In this document: piece after piece, positions 1-9,842 of the stretch
Position numbering within the stretch: the first letter of the stretch is position 1
How the letters are laid out: every line of letters begins with the position of its first letter
NCBI RefSeq assembly: GCF_000478585.1
Contig: NZ_ARWI01000001.1
Coordinates: forward strand, 620,001 to 684,000
DNA: 64,000 nucleotides
Origin: Thiomicrorhabdus sp. Kp2
GTDB taxonomy: Bacteria > Pseudomonadota > Gammaproteobacteria > Thiomicrospirales > Thiomicrospiraceae
Direction: 5' to 3'
Notes under the pieces: model-generated
Databases searched by the model: none
Told to the model about the DNA's origin: nothing
Seen by the model: only the letters and a program-made list of their open reading frames with translations
Translations under genes and position numbers: made by a program

Positions 1-878
1 CGTCGGGCTAAATACCGAGGATCTACACCGCCATCTAACATGCGTACCAACCAATATAAAGCGGCATTGGCATCTGAGCCTCTTATCGATTTATGCAGTG
101 CTGATATTTGGTCGTAAAAGGCTTCTCCGCCTTTATCAAAACGCCTTACACCACCTTGAATCACCTCTTTACAGTTTTCGGTCGTTAAAGTGACCAGGCC
201 TGGTAAGTCTGCTCTTACTTCAAATTCGGCAAAATCAATAACTTGTTCTAAGCTATTCAATAAACGTCTTGCATCGCCATCAGCAGCTTCAATTAAGAGC
301 TCTTTGGCTTTATCTTCTATTTCAAGCGTAACGGTTTCATCAATGCTTAAATCTTGTTCAAGTAACGCACGTCCTCGTTCAAGTACTTGTTCGAGTTCGT
401 CATCTTCTAAAACACGTAAAACATAAACTTTAGCACGAGATAGCAAGGCGTTATTGAGTTCAAACGAGGGGTTTTCGGTGGTCGCGCCAATAAATACAAA
501 GGTGCCGTCCTCTACAAACGGCAAAAATGCGTCTTGCTGTGCTTTATTAAAACGATGTACTTCATCTACAAAAAGTAATGTACCTTGTTTAAATTGTTCA
601 CGGTGAAGTTTGGCTTTTTCAACTGCGGCTCTCACCTCTTTCACGCCATCTAATACGGCCGATAAGTTTATGAACTGCAAATCAGATTGCAAAGCAATCA
701 AACGTGCTAAGGTGGTTTTACCTACCCCAGGTGGCCCCCAAAAAACCATAGAGTGTAAACGCCCTGAGTTGAGCATTCGGGATAAGGCACGCTTTTCACC
801 TAATAGGTGTGTTTGCCCAACGTAATCTTCAAGTGTTTTAGGACGTAAACGATCCGAAAGCGGTTGGTAAACAGACAT
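1..878 (-). CDS. rarA: Replication-associated recombination protein A (AAA+ ATPase), 3' end cut by window edge
   Basis: RarA/MgsA is a clamp-loader-like AAA+ ATPase that acts at stalled replication forks. I read this frame from the DNA: it opens MSVYQPLSDRLRPKTL and has Walker A GPPGVGKT at about residues 48-55, Walker B with LLFVDEVHR near residue 100 and the sensor-1 stretch GATTENPSFE. About 292 of the usual 440 or so residues are in the window; the C-terminal tetramerisation part lies beyond base 1. The ATG overlaps the lolA stop by one base (TAATG), so the two are translationally coupled. The ftsK-lolA-rarA order is common in gammaproteobacteria. A CAGGCCTG palindrome copy lies inside the gene at 191-206. 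Family identification is firm. Confidence 0.95.
   Translation of the reverse strand, partial: MSVYQPLSDRLRPKTLEDYVGQTHLLGEKRALSRMLNSGRLHSMVFWGPPGVGKTTLARLIALQSDLQFINLSAVLDGVKEVRAAVEKAKLHREQFKQGTLLFVDEVHRFNKAQQDAFLPFVEDGTFVFIGATTENPSFELNNALLSRAKVYVLRVLEDDELEQVLERGRALLEQDLSIDETVTLEIEDKAKELLIEAADGDARRLLNSLEQVIDFAEFEVRADLPGLVTLTTENCKEVIQGGVRRFDKGGEAFYDQISALHKSIRGSDANAALYWLVRMLDGGVDPRYLAR
191..206. repeat. Dispersed palindrome copy in rarA
   Basis: TGACCAGGCCTGGTAA, one mismatch; encodes LPGLVT in rarA. Confidence 0.85.
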
Positions 879-1516
879 TATTGCGGAGTACCGACCAAAT
901 CAGCCCCTTCAGGCAACTGAAACTGAAAATGCGTGTAAGGAATCACTTGATTGGATTGAATATTGGTAAATTTTACTTTGGTAATGTTATCGGCACTTTG
1001 ATACATCCACACCTCAACCATCTCACCGTCTTTCATCCCCACTTCAATGCTTTGAAAGTAAGTCGCTTGTTTAGGGGTGAGGTTAAACCATCTCAAGCCA
1101 CTTTTATCACCCGATTCGATAATGGTAAACTTATCTTGAATCGGTTCTTTATAAAGCAACCAACTTAAAGGTAGCTCTGCTTTAACATCATTAATTGGGC
1201 GCACGGTTACCTGATCCAGGTCTAAATCGTAAACCCAAAGATTCGTGCCATCCACCACAATCTTTTGCTCTTCTGGCTGAAAATATTGCCAGGTTAATTG
1301 ACCAGGCCTGTTAAGTTCAAAATGCCCCGTAGATTTATTTAATGTAAACAACGCTTCATCTGGTTGAGTTTGCACAAAATCCGCTTTAAAGGTTTGTAAC
1401 TGGTTTACATAGTCTTGTAGGTCTTTACCTGGTTTTTCTTTGCCATTTACCTGAGTGCTAATCGTAAGCGATGCAGTCATTAGCAGACTGAACAATAGTT
1501 TAGAAATACATTTCAC
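878..1516 (-). CDS. lolA: Outer-membrane lipoprotein carrier protein LolA
   Basis: This is the periplasmic chaperone that carries lipoproteins from LolCDE to LolB at the outer membrane. The 212-residue product starts with a Sec signal peptide (MKCISKLLFSLLMTASLTIS, cleavage expected near residue 25) and has the LolA features FKADFVQTQ, then LNRPGQLTWQY and an IVVDGTNLWVYDLDLDQVTV-like stretch typical of the unclosed beta-barrel. Length is normal. It sits between ftsK and rarA in the usual order and overlaps the rarA start by one base. The RPG part of LNRPGQ is encoded by a degenerate copy of the dispersed palindrome (1299-1314). Confidence 0.95.
   Translation of the reverse strand: MKCISKLLFSLLMTASLTISTQVNGKEKPGKDLQDYVNQLQTFKADFVQTQPDEALFTLNKSTGHFELNRPGQLTWQYFQPEEQKIVVDGTNLWVYDLDLDQVTVRPINDVKAELPLSWLLYKEPIQDKFTIIESGDKSGLRWFNLTPKQATYFQSIEVGMKDGEMVEVWMYQSADNITKVKFTNIQSNQVIPYTHFQFQLPEGADLVGTPQ
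1299..1314. repeat. Dispersed palindrome copy in lolA
   Basis: TGACCAGGCCTGTTAA, two mismatches; encodes NRPGQ. Confidence 0.75.
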
Positions 1517-1589
1517 GTTGGATAACCTTATTTAGTAATGGTGTTTAATGATGTTGTTTAAAAACATTTTTTAACAGAAGAGCTTTGTT

Positions 1590-4145
1590 TTAAGATTCTT
1601 GTGGTTTAGGCGCAAGAACTTCACGATTTCCATTTGAACCCGCTGTAGAAACTACCCCAGCAGATTCCATTGCCTCCACAATACGAGCCGCTCGGTTATA
1701 ACCAATTTTAAAACGACGTTGAACCGATGAGATGGAAACCCTTCTACCTTGAACCACAAATTCTACCGCTTCATCATAAAGAGCATCTTGTTCAGCATCA
1801 CCATCATCCAAGCCATTTCCATCTGTACCACTACTGGCTTGGGTTATGGTTTCTAAGTACTGTGGCTTGCCCTGCGACTTCACAAATTCAGCGACTTTAT
1901 GCACCTCTTCGTCGGTCATATAAGCCCCATGCACACGCTTTGGCGAACCTGAACCAGGAGGCATAAAGAGCATATCGCCCATACCAAGCAGCTGCTCTGC
2001 GCCACCTTGGTCAAGAATAGTACGAGAGTCAATTTTGGTATTTACCATAAAAGAGATTCGGGTTGGAATATTGGCCTTAATTAGCCCAGTAATCACGTTA
2101 ACCGATGGTCTCTGAGTAGCTAAAATCAAATGGATTCCAGCAGCACGTGCTTTTTGCGCAATACGGGCAATCAACTGTTCAACCTCTTTACCTACCACCA
2201 TAATCATATCGGCAAATTCATCAACCACCACCACAATAAAAGGCAGTGGCTCAAGAGTCGGTGGAGCTTCACTCATTTCATGACCAAAATTAGCTGCTTG
2301 TTGATATAACGGGTCAATAATTGGCTGACCTTTTTTAATGGCATCGTTCACTTTTAAGTTATAACCCGCAATATTTCTAACACCCAGTTTGGCCATTAGC
2401 TGATAACGTCTGTCCATTTCAAACACACACCAACGTAATGCGTTAGCGGCATCACTCATATCCGTTACCACAGGGGTTAATAAATGTGGAATATCTTCAT
2501 AAATAGAGAGCTCCAACATTTTTGGGTCAACCATAATTAAACGAACTTGTTCAGCCGTACTTTTATATAGCAGACTCAAAATCATGCTGTTAACCCCAAC
2601 CGACTTACCAGACCCTGTGGTACCTGCTACTAATAAGTGAGGCATTTTTGCAATATCCGCAACTACAGGCTTTCCTGCAATGTCTTTACCTAAAGCAACC
2701 GTTAACGGTGAGGACGCTGATTGGAACTCTTCTGAAGCTAAAACTTCTCTAAAGCCCACAATTTCACGCTGTTCATTAGGAATTTCAATACCCACTACCG
2801 CTTTACCTGGAATAACATCAACCACTCGCACGGACTGAACAGATAATACTCGTGCCAAGTCTTTTGCCAGGTTATTGATTTGGCTCACCTTAACACCAGG
2901 CGCAGGCAAGATTTCAAAACGTGTAACAACAGGGCCTGGTTGAACCGATTCCACTTGAACCGTTACACCAAATTCAAGTAAACGTTGCTCTAATAAACCA
3001 GATAAAGCCGTCAATTCATCCTTACTAAAGCCTTCATCATAACTGGGAGGCATATCAAGCAAATCTAATTTAGGAAGCTCGGCTTTTTCTACAATCTGAG
3101 AGGGAGAAGACGCCATTTGTTTTGTGCCCACCGTTAATCCTGGCGTAGTGGGTTTGCTGGAAGATGTTGATGTAGATGGAGTTATTTCTGAAGGAGTCAA
3201 TTCATCAGCTGTTACAAGGACTTGATTCTGCTCCTCATCAGAAGCCTCTGATTTTGAAGCCTCATCGTTGTAAACAGGTGTACTAATAATGGGACTTTGA
3301 ACAGAAGTATTAGGGGATGTTTCTCGTTGGTTTTGTTGCGTATCATTGCCTTTTGTCGGCAAGACTTTAGCTAGCCATTTTTTTCTCGCTTCGGCCGCAT
3401 CACTGCTTGGTGCCAGATTACTCACACCCTGCTTAACTTGGTGATGAATCTTTTGAACGCCCTGTTTAACACTGTCTGACTCCATGACCTTATCTTTAAA
3501 TATATTCGTCACTTTATCGGTTAATTTAACCGCGGCTTTTCCAGTAAATTCAATAATGGTTAACCATGAGCAACTACTCAACATACTAAAAGCCACTGCA
3601 AATAAAATCAGCAGAATTAATGTTGCGCCTAATAGATCCACAGAACCAACCAAGGCATTGCTCAGCTCATAACCTAAAACACCACCCGCAGAGTATGGCA
3701 AGGTAATGAGTGTGTCTGGTTGCATATAGAGATTTGCCAGGCCTGCCCCTGAAGAGATCATGAGCAGTAACCCCAAAAGACTTAATATAAAACGAAGATA
3801 GTCAAGTTCATTACCTGTTCTTATCTTTAAGGTTACCCAGCCTGCCAATAAAATTCCAAATGGAATTAAAAATCCAAATACACCAAAAACATAGAGCAAC
3901 ATAGAGGAAATCCATGCACCAGTGTGACCGCCATAATTTTGCACTGACTGACTTTCACCCACAGAATCAAATCCCGAATCCGTTGGTGAAAAACTAAATA
4001 AAACAATAAATAAGAAAAAGGCTAAACCAATACAACTAAGCACTACGCCGTCTTTTAATATCCAGCCAAAACGTTTTAAAGTGGTGACTTTTTCACCGCT
4101 TTGCGAGTCAGGTTTATTTTCTATTTTTGCAGATTTAAAAGCCAT
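1590..4145 (-). CDS. ftsK: DNA translocase FtsK
   Basis: FtsK is the septal DNA pump that clears chromosome dimers at division and activates XerCD at dif. The 851-residue product has several N-terminal membrane segments in about the first 200 residues, a low-complexity Ser/Thr/Pro/Gln linker (about 250-370), and the alpha/beta/gamma motor. Walker A GTTGSGKS is near residue 507 and Walker B VVVVDEFADM near 640. The C-terminal winged helix with YNRAARIVEAMES (about 800-830) is the gamma domain that reads KOPS. The length is intermediate because the linker is shorter than in E. coli. It is divergent from trxB, with 216 bp between them, and lolA follows 73 bp downstream. Confidence 0.96.
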   Translation of the reverse strand: MAFKSAKIENKPDSQSGEKVTTLKRFGWILKDGVVLSCIGLAFFLFIVLFSFSPTDSGFDSVGESQSVQNYGGHTGAWISSMLLYVFGVFGFLIPFGILLAGWVTLKIRTGNELDYLRFILSLLGLLLMISSGAGLANLYMQPDTLITLPYSAGGVLGYELSNALVGSVDLLGATLILLILFAVAFSMLSSCSWLTIIEFTGKAAVKLTDKVTNIFKDKVMESDSVKQGVQKIHHQVKQGVSNLAPSSDAAEARKKWLAKVLPTKGNDTQQNQRETSPNTSVQSPIISTPVYNDEASKSEASDEEQNQVLVTADELTPSEITPSTSTSSSKPTTPGLTVGTKQMASSPSQIVEKAELPKLDLLDMPPSYDEGFSKDELTALSGLLEQRLLEFGVTVQVESVQPGPVVTRFEILPAPGVKVSQINNLAKDLARVLSVQSVRVVDVIPGKAVVGIEIPNEQREIVGFREVLASEEFQSASSPLTVALGKDIAGKPVVADIAKMPHLLVAGTTGSGKSVGVNSMILSLLYKSTAEQVRLIMVDPKMLELSIYEDIPHLLTPVVTDMSDAANALRWCVFEMDRRYQLMAKLGVRNIAGYNLKVNDAIKKGQPIIDPLYQQAANFGHEMSEAPPTLEPLPFIVVVVDEFADMIMVVGKEVEQLIARIAQKARAAGIHLILATQRPSVNVITGLIKANIPTRISFMVNTKIDSRTILDQGGAEQLLGMGDMLFMPPGSGSPKRVHGAYMTDEEVHKVAEFVKSQGKPQYLETITQASSGTDGNGLDDGDAEQDALYDEAVEFVVQGRRVSISSVQRRFKIGYNRAARIVEAMESAGVVSTAGSNGNREVLAPKPQES
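3734..3749. repeat. Degenerate dispersed palindrome in ftsK
   Basis: CAGGCCTG core (3738-3745) with poor flanks; encodes AGLAN. Confidence 0.55.
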
Positions 4146-5309
<1,164 letters not shown>

Positions 5310-5334
5310 TCGACTTCAAAATCATAGAATGCAC

Positions 5335-5350
5335 TTACCAGGCCTGGTAA
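5335..5350. repeat. Dispersed palindrome, perfect copy (intergenic)
   Basis: TTACCAGGCCTGGTAA. The symmetry extends to 22 bp here (CAC before, GTG after, 5332-5353). It lies between trxB and the FKBP gene. It is not followed by a T tract, so it is not a standard terminator. Confidence 0.9.
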
Positions 5351-5407
5351 GTGTATTTTACACATGCATTAAATCCACATAACCCCAATACACTTAAAGG
5401 CAATTAA

Positions 5408-6097
5408 ATGAAAAAGATTCTATTTTTATCATTAGGCTTACTTGCATCACAAAATGTAATTGCAGCTGACCCTCTAGCAACAACTGAACAAAAAGCCAGT
5501 TACACTTTAGGCAGTGATTTAGCCAAAAACTTTGCCCAGCAAGGCCTAGAAATTGATATCAAGGCTTTTACACTTGGTTTAGAAGATGCCTTAAACAACC
5601 GTCAACCACGTCTAACAGAAGACGAAATGATGAAAGCGATTACTGAAGTCAAAAAAGGCATGATGCAAAAACAAATAGCTCAGCGTAAAGTTGAAGGCGA
5701 GCAAAATAATAAAGAAGGTAAAGCTTTTTTAACTGAAAATGCTAAAAAATCGGGTGTAAAAACACTTGATAACGGCATTCAATACAAGGTCATTAAAGAA
5801 GGTAAAGGTAACTCACCAACCGAAGACGATACTATTTTTGCTCACTACCAGGGTAGCTTTATTGATGGCAAGGTTTTTGATAGCTCATATAAACGTGGCA
5901 CACCATTGAAGTTTCAAATGAGTAACGTGATTAAAGGATGGGGTGAAGTCCTTAAAATGATGAAGCCTGGTGACAAATGGGAAGTCGTGATTCCATCTGA
6001 CTTAGCCTATGGTGAAAAAGGGGCTGGAGAAACCATTGGGCCTAATAAAACCCTTTTATTTACTATTGAATTAATTCAATTTGATAAAGCAGAATAA
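5408..6097 (+). CDS. FKBP-type peptidyl-prolyl cis-trans isomerase, exported (FkpA/Mip-like)
   Basis: This is a periplasmic or surface proline isomerase and chaperone. The 229-residue product has a Sec signal peptide ending near ASQNVIAADP (cleavage about residue 20), an alpha-helical N-terminal dimerisation domain (about 25-120) and a C-terminal FKBP domain (about 125-225) with VFDSSYKRGTP, VIKGWGEVLKMMKPG and IPSDLAYGEKGAG, which form the isomerase pocket. Domain order and length match FkpA, Mip and FklB. I cannot tell FkpA from Mip without comparison, so no symbol is given. It is followed by an intrinsic terminator. Confidence 0.9.
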   Translation: MKKILFLSLGLLASQNVIAADPLATTEQKASYTLGSDLAKNFAQQGLEIDIKAFTLGLEDALNNRQPRLTEDEMMKAITEVKKGMMQKQIAQRKVEGEQNNKEGKAFLTENAKKSGVKTLDNGIQYKVIKEGKGNSPTEDDTIFAHYQGSFIDGKVFDSSYKRGTPLKFQMSNVIKGWGEVLKMMKPGDKWEVVIPSDLAYGEKGAGETIGPNKTLLFTIELIQFDKAE

Positions 6098-6132
6098 CAC
6101 CGCTCTAAAAAGCTGCACCCTTTATTTTAGAT

Positions 6133-6172
6133 AAAAAAAACCCCAGTCAAGACTCGCTTAAACTGGGGGGTT
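6133..6172 (-). terminator. Intrinsic terminator between convergent genes
   Basis: The arms ACCCCAGT and ACTGGGG (with a GG bulge) enclose a 13-nt loop, and a run of eight A bases at the left becomes the U tract on the minus strand. It ends the minus-strand NIF3-like gene; the stem could also halt plus-strand transcription from the FKBP gene. Confidence 0.75.
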
Positions 6173-6352
6173 CCATAATAAGGGGAACAATCTTAGCTCT
6201 TTTAGAGGAGTGTTGTAATGAAACAACGCTGCCATATTAATCTAACAATCAAAACATATCAATAACTTCTAATATAAAAAGTCTTACAATATTTTGAACC
6301 GCTCAGACTTTGTTAATATTTAAACTTTCGCACAAATATCCTCAGCATACTT
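6173..6352. other. Intergenic region with no gene seen
   Basis: AT-rich spacer. It carries an 18-bp sequence (6261-6278, AATAACTTCTAATATAAA) that recurs at 12657-12674 in another spacer. A 15-codon frame at 6218 with a fair ribosome site is too short to support. Confidence 0.4.
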
Positions 6353-6670
6353 TCAACTAAAAACATCTATTATCTCAACCACATCGAATGCTGGAGTTTC
6401 ATAAGGATGAGATGCTTTCAGCGCTTTAATCACAGCATGAGTGCACGATTTTTGCACCACCATTTCTACACGATACTCTTCAATTTTCTCTAACTGATTT
6501 ATCTCACCCAAAAAAGCATGACTGCCTTTTAAAGGCCGAAACTGACCCTGGCCTTTAACTTGCCAAGCACACTGGTCATAATGACCAATATGCCCAGCCC
6601 CTGCATTAAACATCTGCTCTTTGACACTTTCTAAGTGTGTCTCTGGTACATAAAAAGTGATTTTATACAT
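6353..6670 (-). CDS. Stand-alone NIF3 C-terminal-like (YqfO insert-domain) protein
   Basis: The 105-residue product has the small PII/CutA-like fold sequence found as the insert domain of NIF3/YqfO proteins: it opens MYKITFYVPETHLESVKEQM, has GAGHIGHYDQCAW in the middle and ends with SHPYETPAFDVVEI, whose HPYETPAFDV box is diagnostic. The function of the free-standing form is not established; metal or nucleotide sensing is only a guess from the fold. It is a single gene facing away from the next plus-strand gene and ends at the terminator at 6133-6172. Confidence 0.8.
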   Translation of the reverse strand: MYKITFYVPETHLESVKEQMFNAGAGHIGHYDQCAWQVKGQGQFRPLKGSHAFLGEINQLEKIEEYRVEMVVQKSCTHAVIKALKASHPYETPAFDVVEIIDVFS

Positions 6671-6774
6671 AGATTTCCCCTAAAAAGTTCTTTTATATTC
6701 AAGAAATTCAATACAATATGGTCAAAATATTAAATCAAAAATTTACACAACATACTTTGAATAAAGGAAATAAT

Positions 6775-7041
6775 ATGCGCTTAATTCTTATAACCTATGC
6801 CGTTATTCTATCTTTAGGAATCACAGCAATGCTAACAGGTTGGCACTATTTAGCGAATATAGCAGGCTTTATTTCAGCCGTTGGTTTTATGCTAGTCTTC
6901 TTCAAAGACAGGGCTGATGAGGAAACTGAACAAGAGGTGAAAATGCGCCGTTACTGGTATGCTGTGTTTGCAACTGGGGTTTTCTTTAGCCTGATTTTTG
7001 GTAGCTTTTGGAACAACCACATGGGGAATATGGCGATTTAA
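6775..7041 (+). CDS. Small integral membrane protein, unknown function
   Basis: The 88-residue product starts at the ATG at 6775, chosen because AAAGGAAATAAT precedes it; an upstream in-frame ATG at 6718 has no comparable ribosome site and would add 19 polar residues. Three hydrophobic segments are visible: about 1-22 (LILITYAVILSLGITAML), 25-43 and 64-80 (AVFATGVFFSLIFG), with a charged loop DRADEETEQEVKMRR between the second and third. I do not recognise a family. It ends 85 bp before a bidirectional terminator. Confidence 0.6.
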   Translation: MRLILITYAVILSLGITAMLTGWHYLANIAGFISAVGFMLVFFKDRADEETEQEVKMRRYWYAVFATGVFFSLIFGSFWNNHMGNMAI

Positions 7042-7125
7042 AGCGGTAATTCATCAAGAATTTACAATTAAGCCTGTAAAAAAGTTTGAGACAATAAATG
7101 ATTATCCAGACTAAATAGAACATAC

Positions 7126-7150
7126 AAAAAAACCCCGTAAAGGGGCTTTT
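7126..7150. terminator. Bidirectional intrinsic terminator
   Basis: A short CCCC-GTAAA-GGGG stem is flanked by seven A bases on the left and TTTT on the right. It can serve both the small membrane protein gene (plus) and the receptor gene (minus), which converge here. Confidence 0.75.
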
Positions 7151-7169
7151 AACAGTAAAACTATTTAGT

Positions 7170-8426
7170 TTAAAACAGTTCTATTTCACCTTCATCCATA
7201 CTTTCTGTATTCACTCGGCTCATTCTATGCGACTCAATCTCTTCACGCTTTTGATGAATTCGAGCTCTAAACTCTTCAACACGTTGTTTATGCTCTTCTT
7301 CCGATTGTGCAGGGGTTTCTTGATTTTCTATAAGGAAATGGTTAATTTCGTTAGAGAAACGGTTCAAGTTATCTAAATGACTCATCACCTGCTCAACAAG
7401 CTGTCTTACAATATCCTCAAACTGCAAAGAGCGCACCGCATTAGAAACACTCAATTCAATCTCTGAAATCATGCCAGACACATCACCTAGTTTAGATGAA
7501 ATACCATCATTCATCTCCTCAAGATCTCCTAACATGGTGCCCACTTTATTTTGTGATGAGACAGCATGTTCCATGTCTTTAGAGGCCGTTTCACTTACAA
7601 TATTTCTAACTTGATCCACCGTCACCCGAGCTTGCTCTGCTTGCTTACGAATTTGCTCATTCAGAACATTTGAGCTTAAAGAGAGTTTACGAACTTCGTC
7701 TGCAACAACCGCAAAGCCACGTCCAGCTTCGCCAGCCCTAGCCGCTTCAATAGCTGCATTTAAGGCCAATAAGTTAGTTTGGTCTGCAATCCCTTTAACA
7801 TCTTCTAGTAAATGAAAGATAGACTCAATTTGACCAACCATCTCATCTATTTTTGAGACCGTTTGATTACTACGTTCACTCGCATTGGTGAGTAAATCAA
7901 TTAAATACTGTAAAACGACCTTAATTTCTGATGAAAACTTTTGAATACTCATCTCATCTGAAGAATCACCGCCCCCTAAGTTATCGAGCAAAGAGACAAC
8001 TAACTGATATTCTGCCTGGGTTTGTTCATGTAGCCCAGAAAAGCTTCCATTTAATGTATCAATGGCTTCAGAAACCAACGATTTAACCTGGATAAGCTCT
8101 TCTCCAACAACACCAATTTCTCTTTCAATAACGGCATCAACATCATTCATAATAAGTTGTAGAGATTCATCAACCGTTTTCACTCTGACAACGGGCTCTT
8201 TATCAGAAATCGCTTGAGAAGAAGTTTGTACTGTTAAAGCGGCTTGACCCTCTTCCTGTGCTGTTGTCTGTGTTGACTTGGCAAAGTTTGCCACTAACAA
8301 TGTCCATGCAATTGAAACCAGCACCAGCATAATGGCACCCACATAAGGGATTTCCATAATACTTAAAAACACGCCCAATAACGTGAGCAACCAGGCTGGC
8401 CAGTATGTTTTTATGATATCAAGCAT
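7170..8426 (-). CDS. Methyl-accepting chemotaxis protein without a periplasmic sensor domain
   Basis: This chemoreceptor signals to CheA through CheW. The 418-residue product has two closely spaced membrane helices at about 10-50 ([15 protein letters not shown] and [18 protein letters not shown]), so nearly no periplasmic region, then a long coiled-coil cytoplasmic part. The signalling tip [19 protein letters not shown] and [14 protein letters not shown] are intact near residues 215-255. It ends in EGEIELF rather than the NWETF-type CheR-docking pentapeptide. It has its own sigma-54-type promoter at 8512-8526. The ligand is unknown; the lack of an extracellular sensor suggests cytoplasmic or membrane-state sensing. 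Confidence 0.9.
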   Translation of the reverse strand: MLDIIKTYWPAWLLTLLGVFLSIMEIPYVGAIMLVLVSIAWTLLVANFAKSTQTTAQEEGQAALTVQTSSQAISDKEPVVRVKTVDESLQLIMNDVDAVIEREIGVVGEELIQVKSLVSEAIDTLNGSFSGLHEQTQAEYQLVVSLLDNLGGGDSSDEMSIQKFSSEIKVVLQYLIDLLTNASERSNQTVSKIDEMVGQIESIFHLLEDVKGIADQTNLLALNAAIEAARAGEAGRGFAVVADEVRKLSLSSNVLNEQIRKQAEQARVTVDQVRNIVSETASKDMEHAVSSQNKVGTMLGDLEEMNDGISSKLGDVSGMISEIELSVSNAVRSLQFEDIVRQLVEQVMSHLDNLNRFSNEINHFLIENQETPAQSEEEHKQRVEEFRARIHQKREEIESHRMSRVNTESMDEGEIELF

Positions 8427-8511
8427 GAGAGTTTTCCTTAAAACGATTGTTTAAGCCGCATAACAACGACTCAAGTTAACTAGATAGAAGTAAGCTTATA
8501 GACAAAGTTAA

Positions 8512-8526
8512 GCAGTTAATATGCCA
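8512..8526 (-). promoter_or_regulatory. Sigma-54 promoter for the chemoreceptor gene
   Basis: On the minus strand TGGCAT-N5-CTGC has the invariant GG and GC 10 bp apart, about 85 bp upstream of the receptor start at 8426. Confidence 0.7.
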
Positions 8527-8580
8527 AGCATTACCCTTTGTATAAAAGTGTTCTTTATTCCTCTAAATACGCTTAATTCA

Positions 8581-8614
8581 AATAAAAAGCCTACGAAATA
8601 TTTTTCATAGGCTT
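8581..8614 (-). terminator. Intrinsic terminator after cheB
   Basis: Minus-strand reading: AAGCCTA-T-GAAA pairs with TTTC-G-TAGGCTT around a 4-nt loop, followed by TTTTTATT. It ends the cheR-cheB unit 40 bp after the cheB stop. Confidence 0.8.
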
Positions 8615-8655
8615 AGTGATGAGTGAGTTGATAGCGGTATTTTTGAGTATAGAAA

Positions 8656-9780
8656 TTAACGAGCTGCCAACTCCATAATCTTAATTGCAACTTGTTCTAG
8701 TGGCAGTATTGAATCGGCCGCATTAAGCTTAACAGTCTCACCTGGCATCCCCCAAACAACACTGGTTTTTTCATCTTGAGCAATGGTTGGAACACCAACT
8801 TGCTGTAGCTCCTTCATTCCCATAGCACCATCGGCTCCCATCCCCGTAAGAATGACACCTATCGCATTAGGCCCCACATTTTGTACAACACTTCTAAACA
8901 TGACATCAACCGACGGTTTATGACGGTTCACGGGCTCACCATCATTCAATCGACAAATATAACGAGCACCATCTCTTGCAACCATTAAATGTTTATCCCC
9001 AGGCGCTATATAAACATGACCAGGTAAGATTTGTTGGCCATCTTCAGCCTCCATAACGGTCATTTCTGAAACAGTATCCATTCGATTTGCAAAAGGCTTG
9101 CTAAATGCGGCTGGAATGTGTTGAGTTATTACCATTCCAGGAGCACTTGCAGGAAGCCTCATTAAAACCTCTTTAATAGCCTCTGTGCCTCCTGTTGAAG
9201 CACCAAGGGCAATAATTTTATCAGTGGTTTTAAAATGCCTGTTACTAAATGTTGATTTAGGGATAACTGCATCAGCTGAGTGTTTCTGTACAATAGGGCT
9301 TCCCGTAGTAGCTACTGTTGGTTTACGATTTTGGTTTGCTACATATCGAGCGTACTGTCGCTCTAGCATTGACTTACTGACTCTTGCAGCTGTTTTCACT
9401 TTTCTACAAATTTCAACCGTATAGTCTTCAAAAGTATGTGCTAAATCTATTTTAGGTTTAGTGACAAAATCGACCGCACCTAAATCCATGGCTTCAAACG
9501 TTACATCAGCCCCCTTTTCAGTTAAGGTCGAGACCATGACGACAGGCACGGGATGCAATCGCATCAAGTTTTTTAGAAATGTCACACCATCCATTTTAGG
9601 CATTTCAACATCTAAAGTTAAAACATCGGGATGCAGTTGCTTGATTTTTTCACGTGCATCATAAGGGTCTGATGCAGTTCCAACGACGGTTAGAGCTGGA
9701 TCGGTTGATAACATTTCTTGTAACATCTGTCTGACTAAAGCAGAGTCATCAACGATTAAAACTTTAATTGGCGTAGTCAC
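8656..9780 (-). CDS. cheB: Chemotaxis protein-glutamate methylesterase/deamidase CheB
   Basis: CheB removes methyl groups from receptor glutamates and deamidates glutamines, giving adaptation. The 374-residue product has an N-terminal receiver domain (acidic pair D11 D12, phospho-acceptor D57 in TLDVEMP, conserved Lys in FVTKPK) and a C-terminal esterase domain. The catalytic triad is visible: Ser in GASTGG (about 195), His in ITQHIPAAF (about 219) and Asp in LTGMGADGA (about 313). Length is normal. It follows cheR by 62 bp and shares its predicted sigma-54 promoter. Its action on receptors complements CheR directly upstream. Confidence 0.97.
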   Translation of the reverse strand: MTTPIKVLIVDDSALVRQMLQEMLSTDPALTVVGTASDPYDAREKIKQLHPDVLTLDVEMPKMDGVTFLKNLMRLHPVPVVMVSTLTEKGADVTFEAMDLGAVDFVTKPKIDLAHTFEDYTVEICRKVKTAARVSKSMLERQYARYVANQNRKPTVATTGSPIVQKHSADAVIPKSTFSNRHFKTTDKIIALGASTGGTEAIKEVLMRLPASAPGMVITQHIPAAFSKPFANRMDTVSEMTVMEAEDGQQILPGHVYIAPGDKHLMVARDGARYICRLNDGEPVNRHKPSVDVMFRSVVQNVGPNAIGVILTGMGADGAMGMKELQQVGVPTIAQDEKTSVVWGMPGETVKLNAADSILPLEQVAIKIMELAAR

Positions 9781-9842
9781 TGTATTCCTTTTTCTTAATG
9801 CGTTTTTTTATAGGCTGATTAAAATTTTACATCAATCTATTA

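Noticed and set aside
2925-2940. GGGCCTGG in ftsK as another palindrome copy
   Set aside because: The left half is not symmetric (AGGGCC, not AGGCC); counted as chance.
6218-6265. 15-codon frame with a fair ribosome site
   Set aside because: Too short and no other support.
7170-7190. CheR-docking pentapeptide at the receptor C-terminus
   Set aside because: The C-terminus is EIELF, which lacks the Trp of NWETF-type sequences; not called as a docking site.
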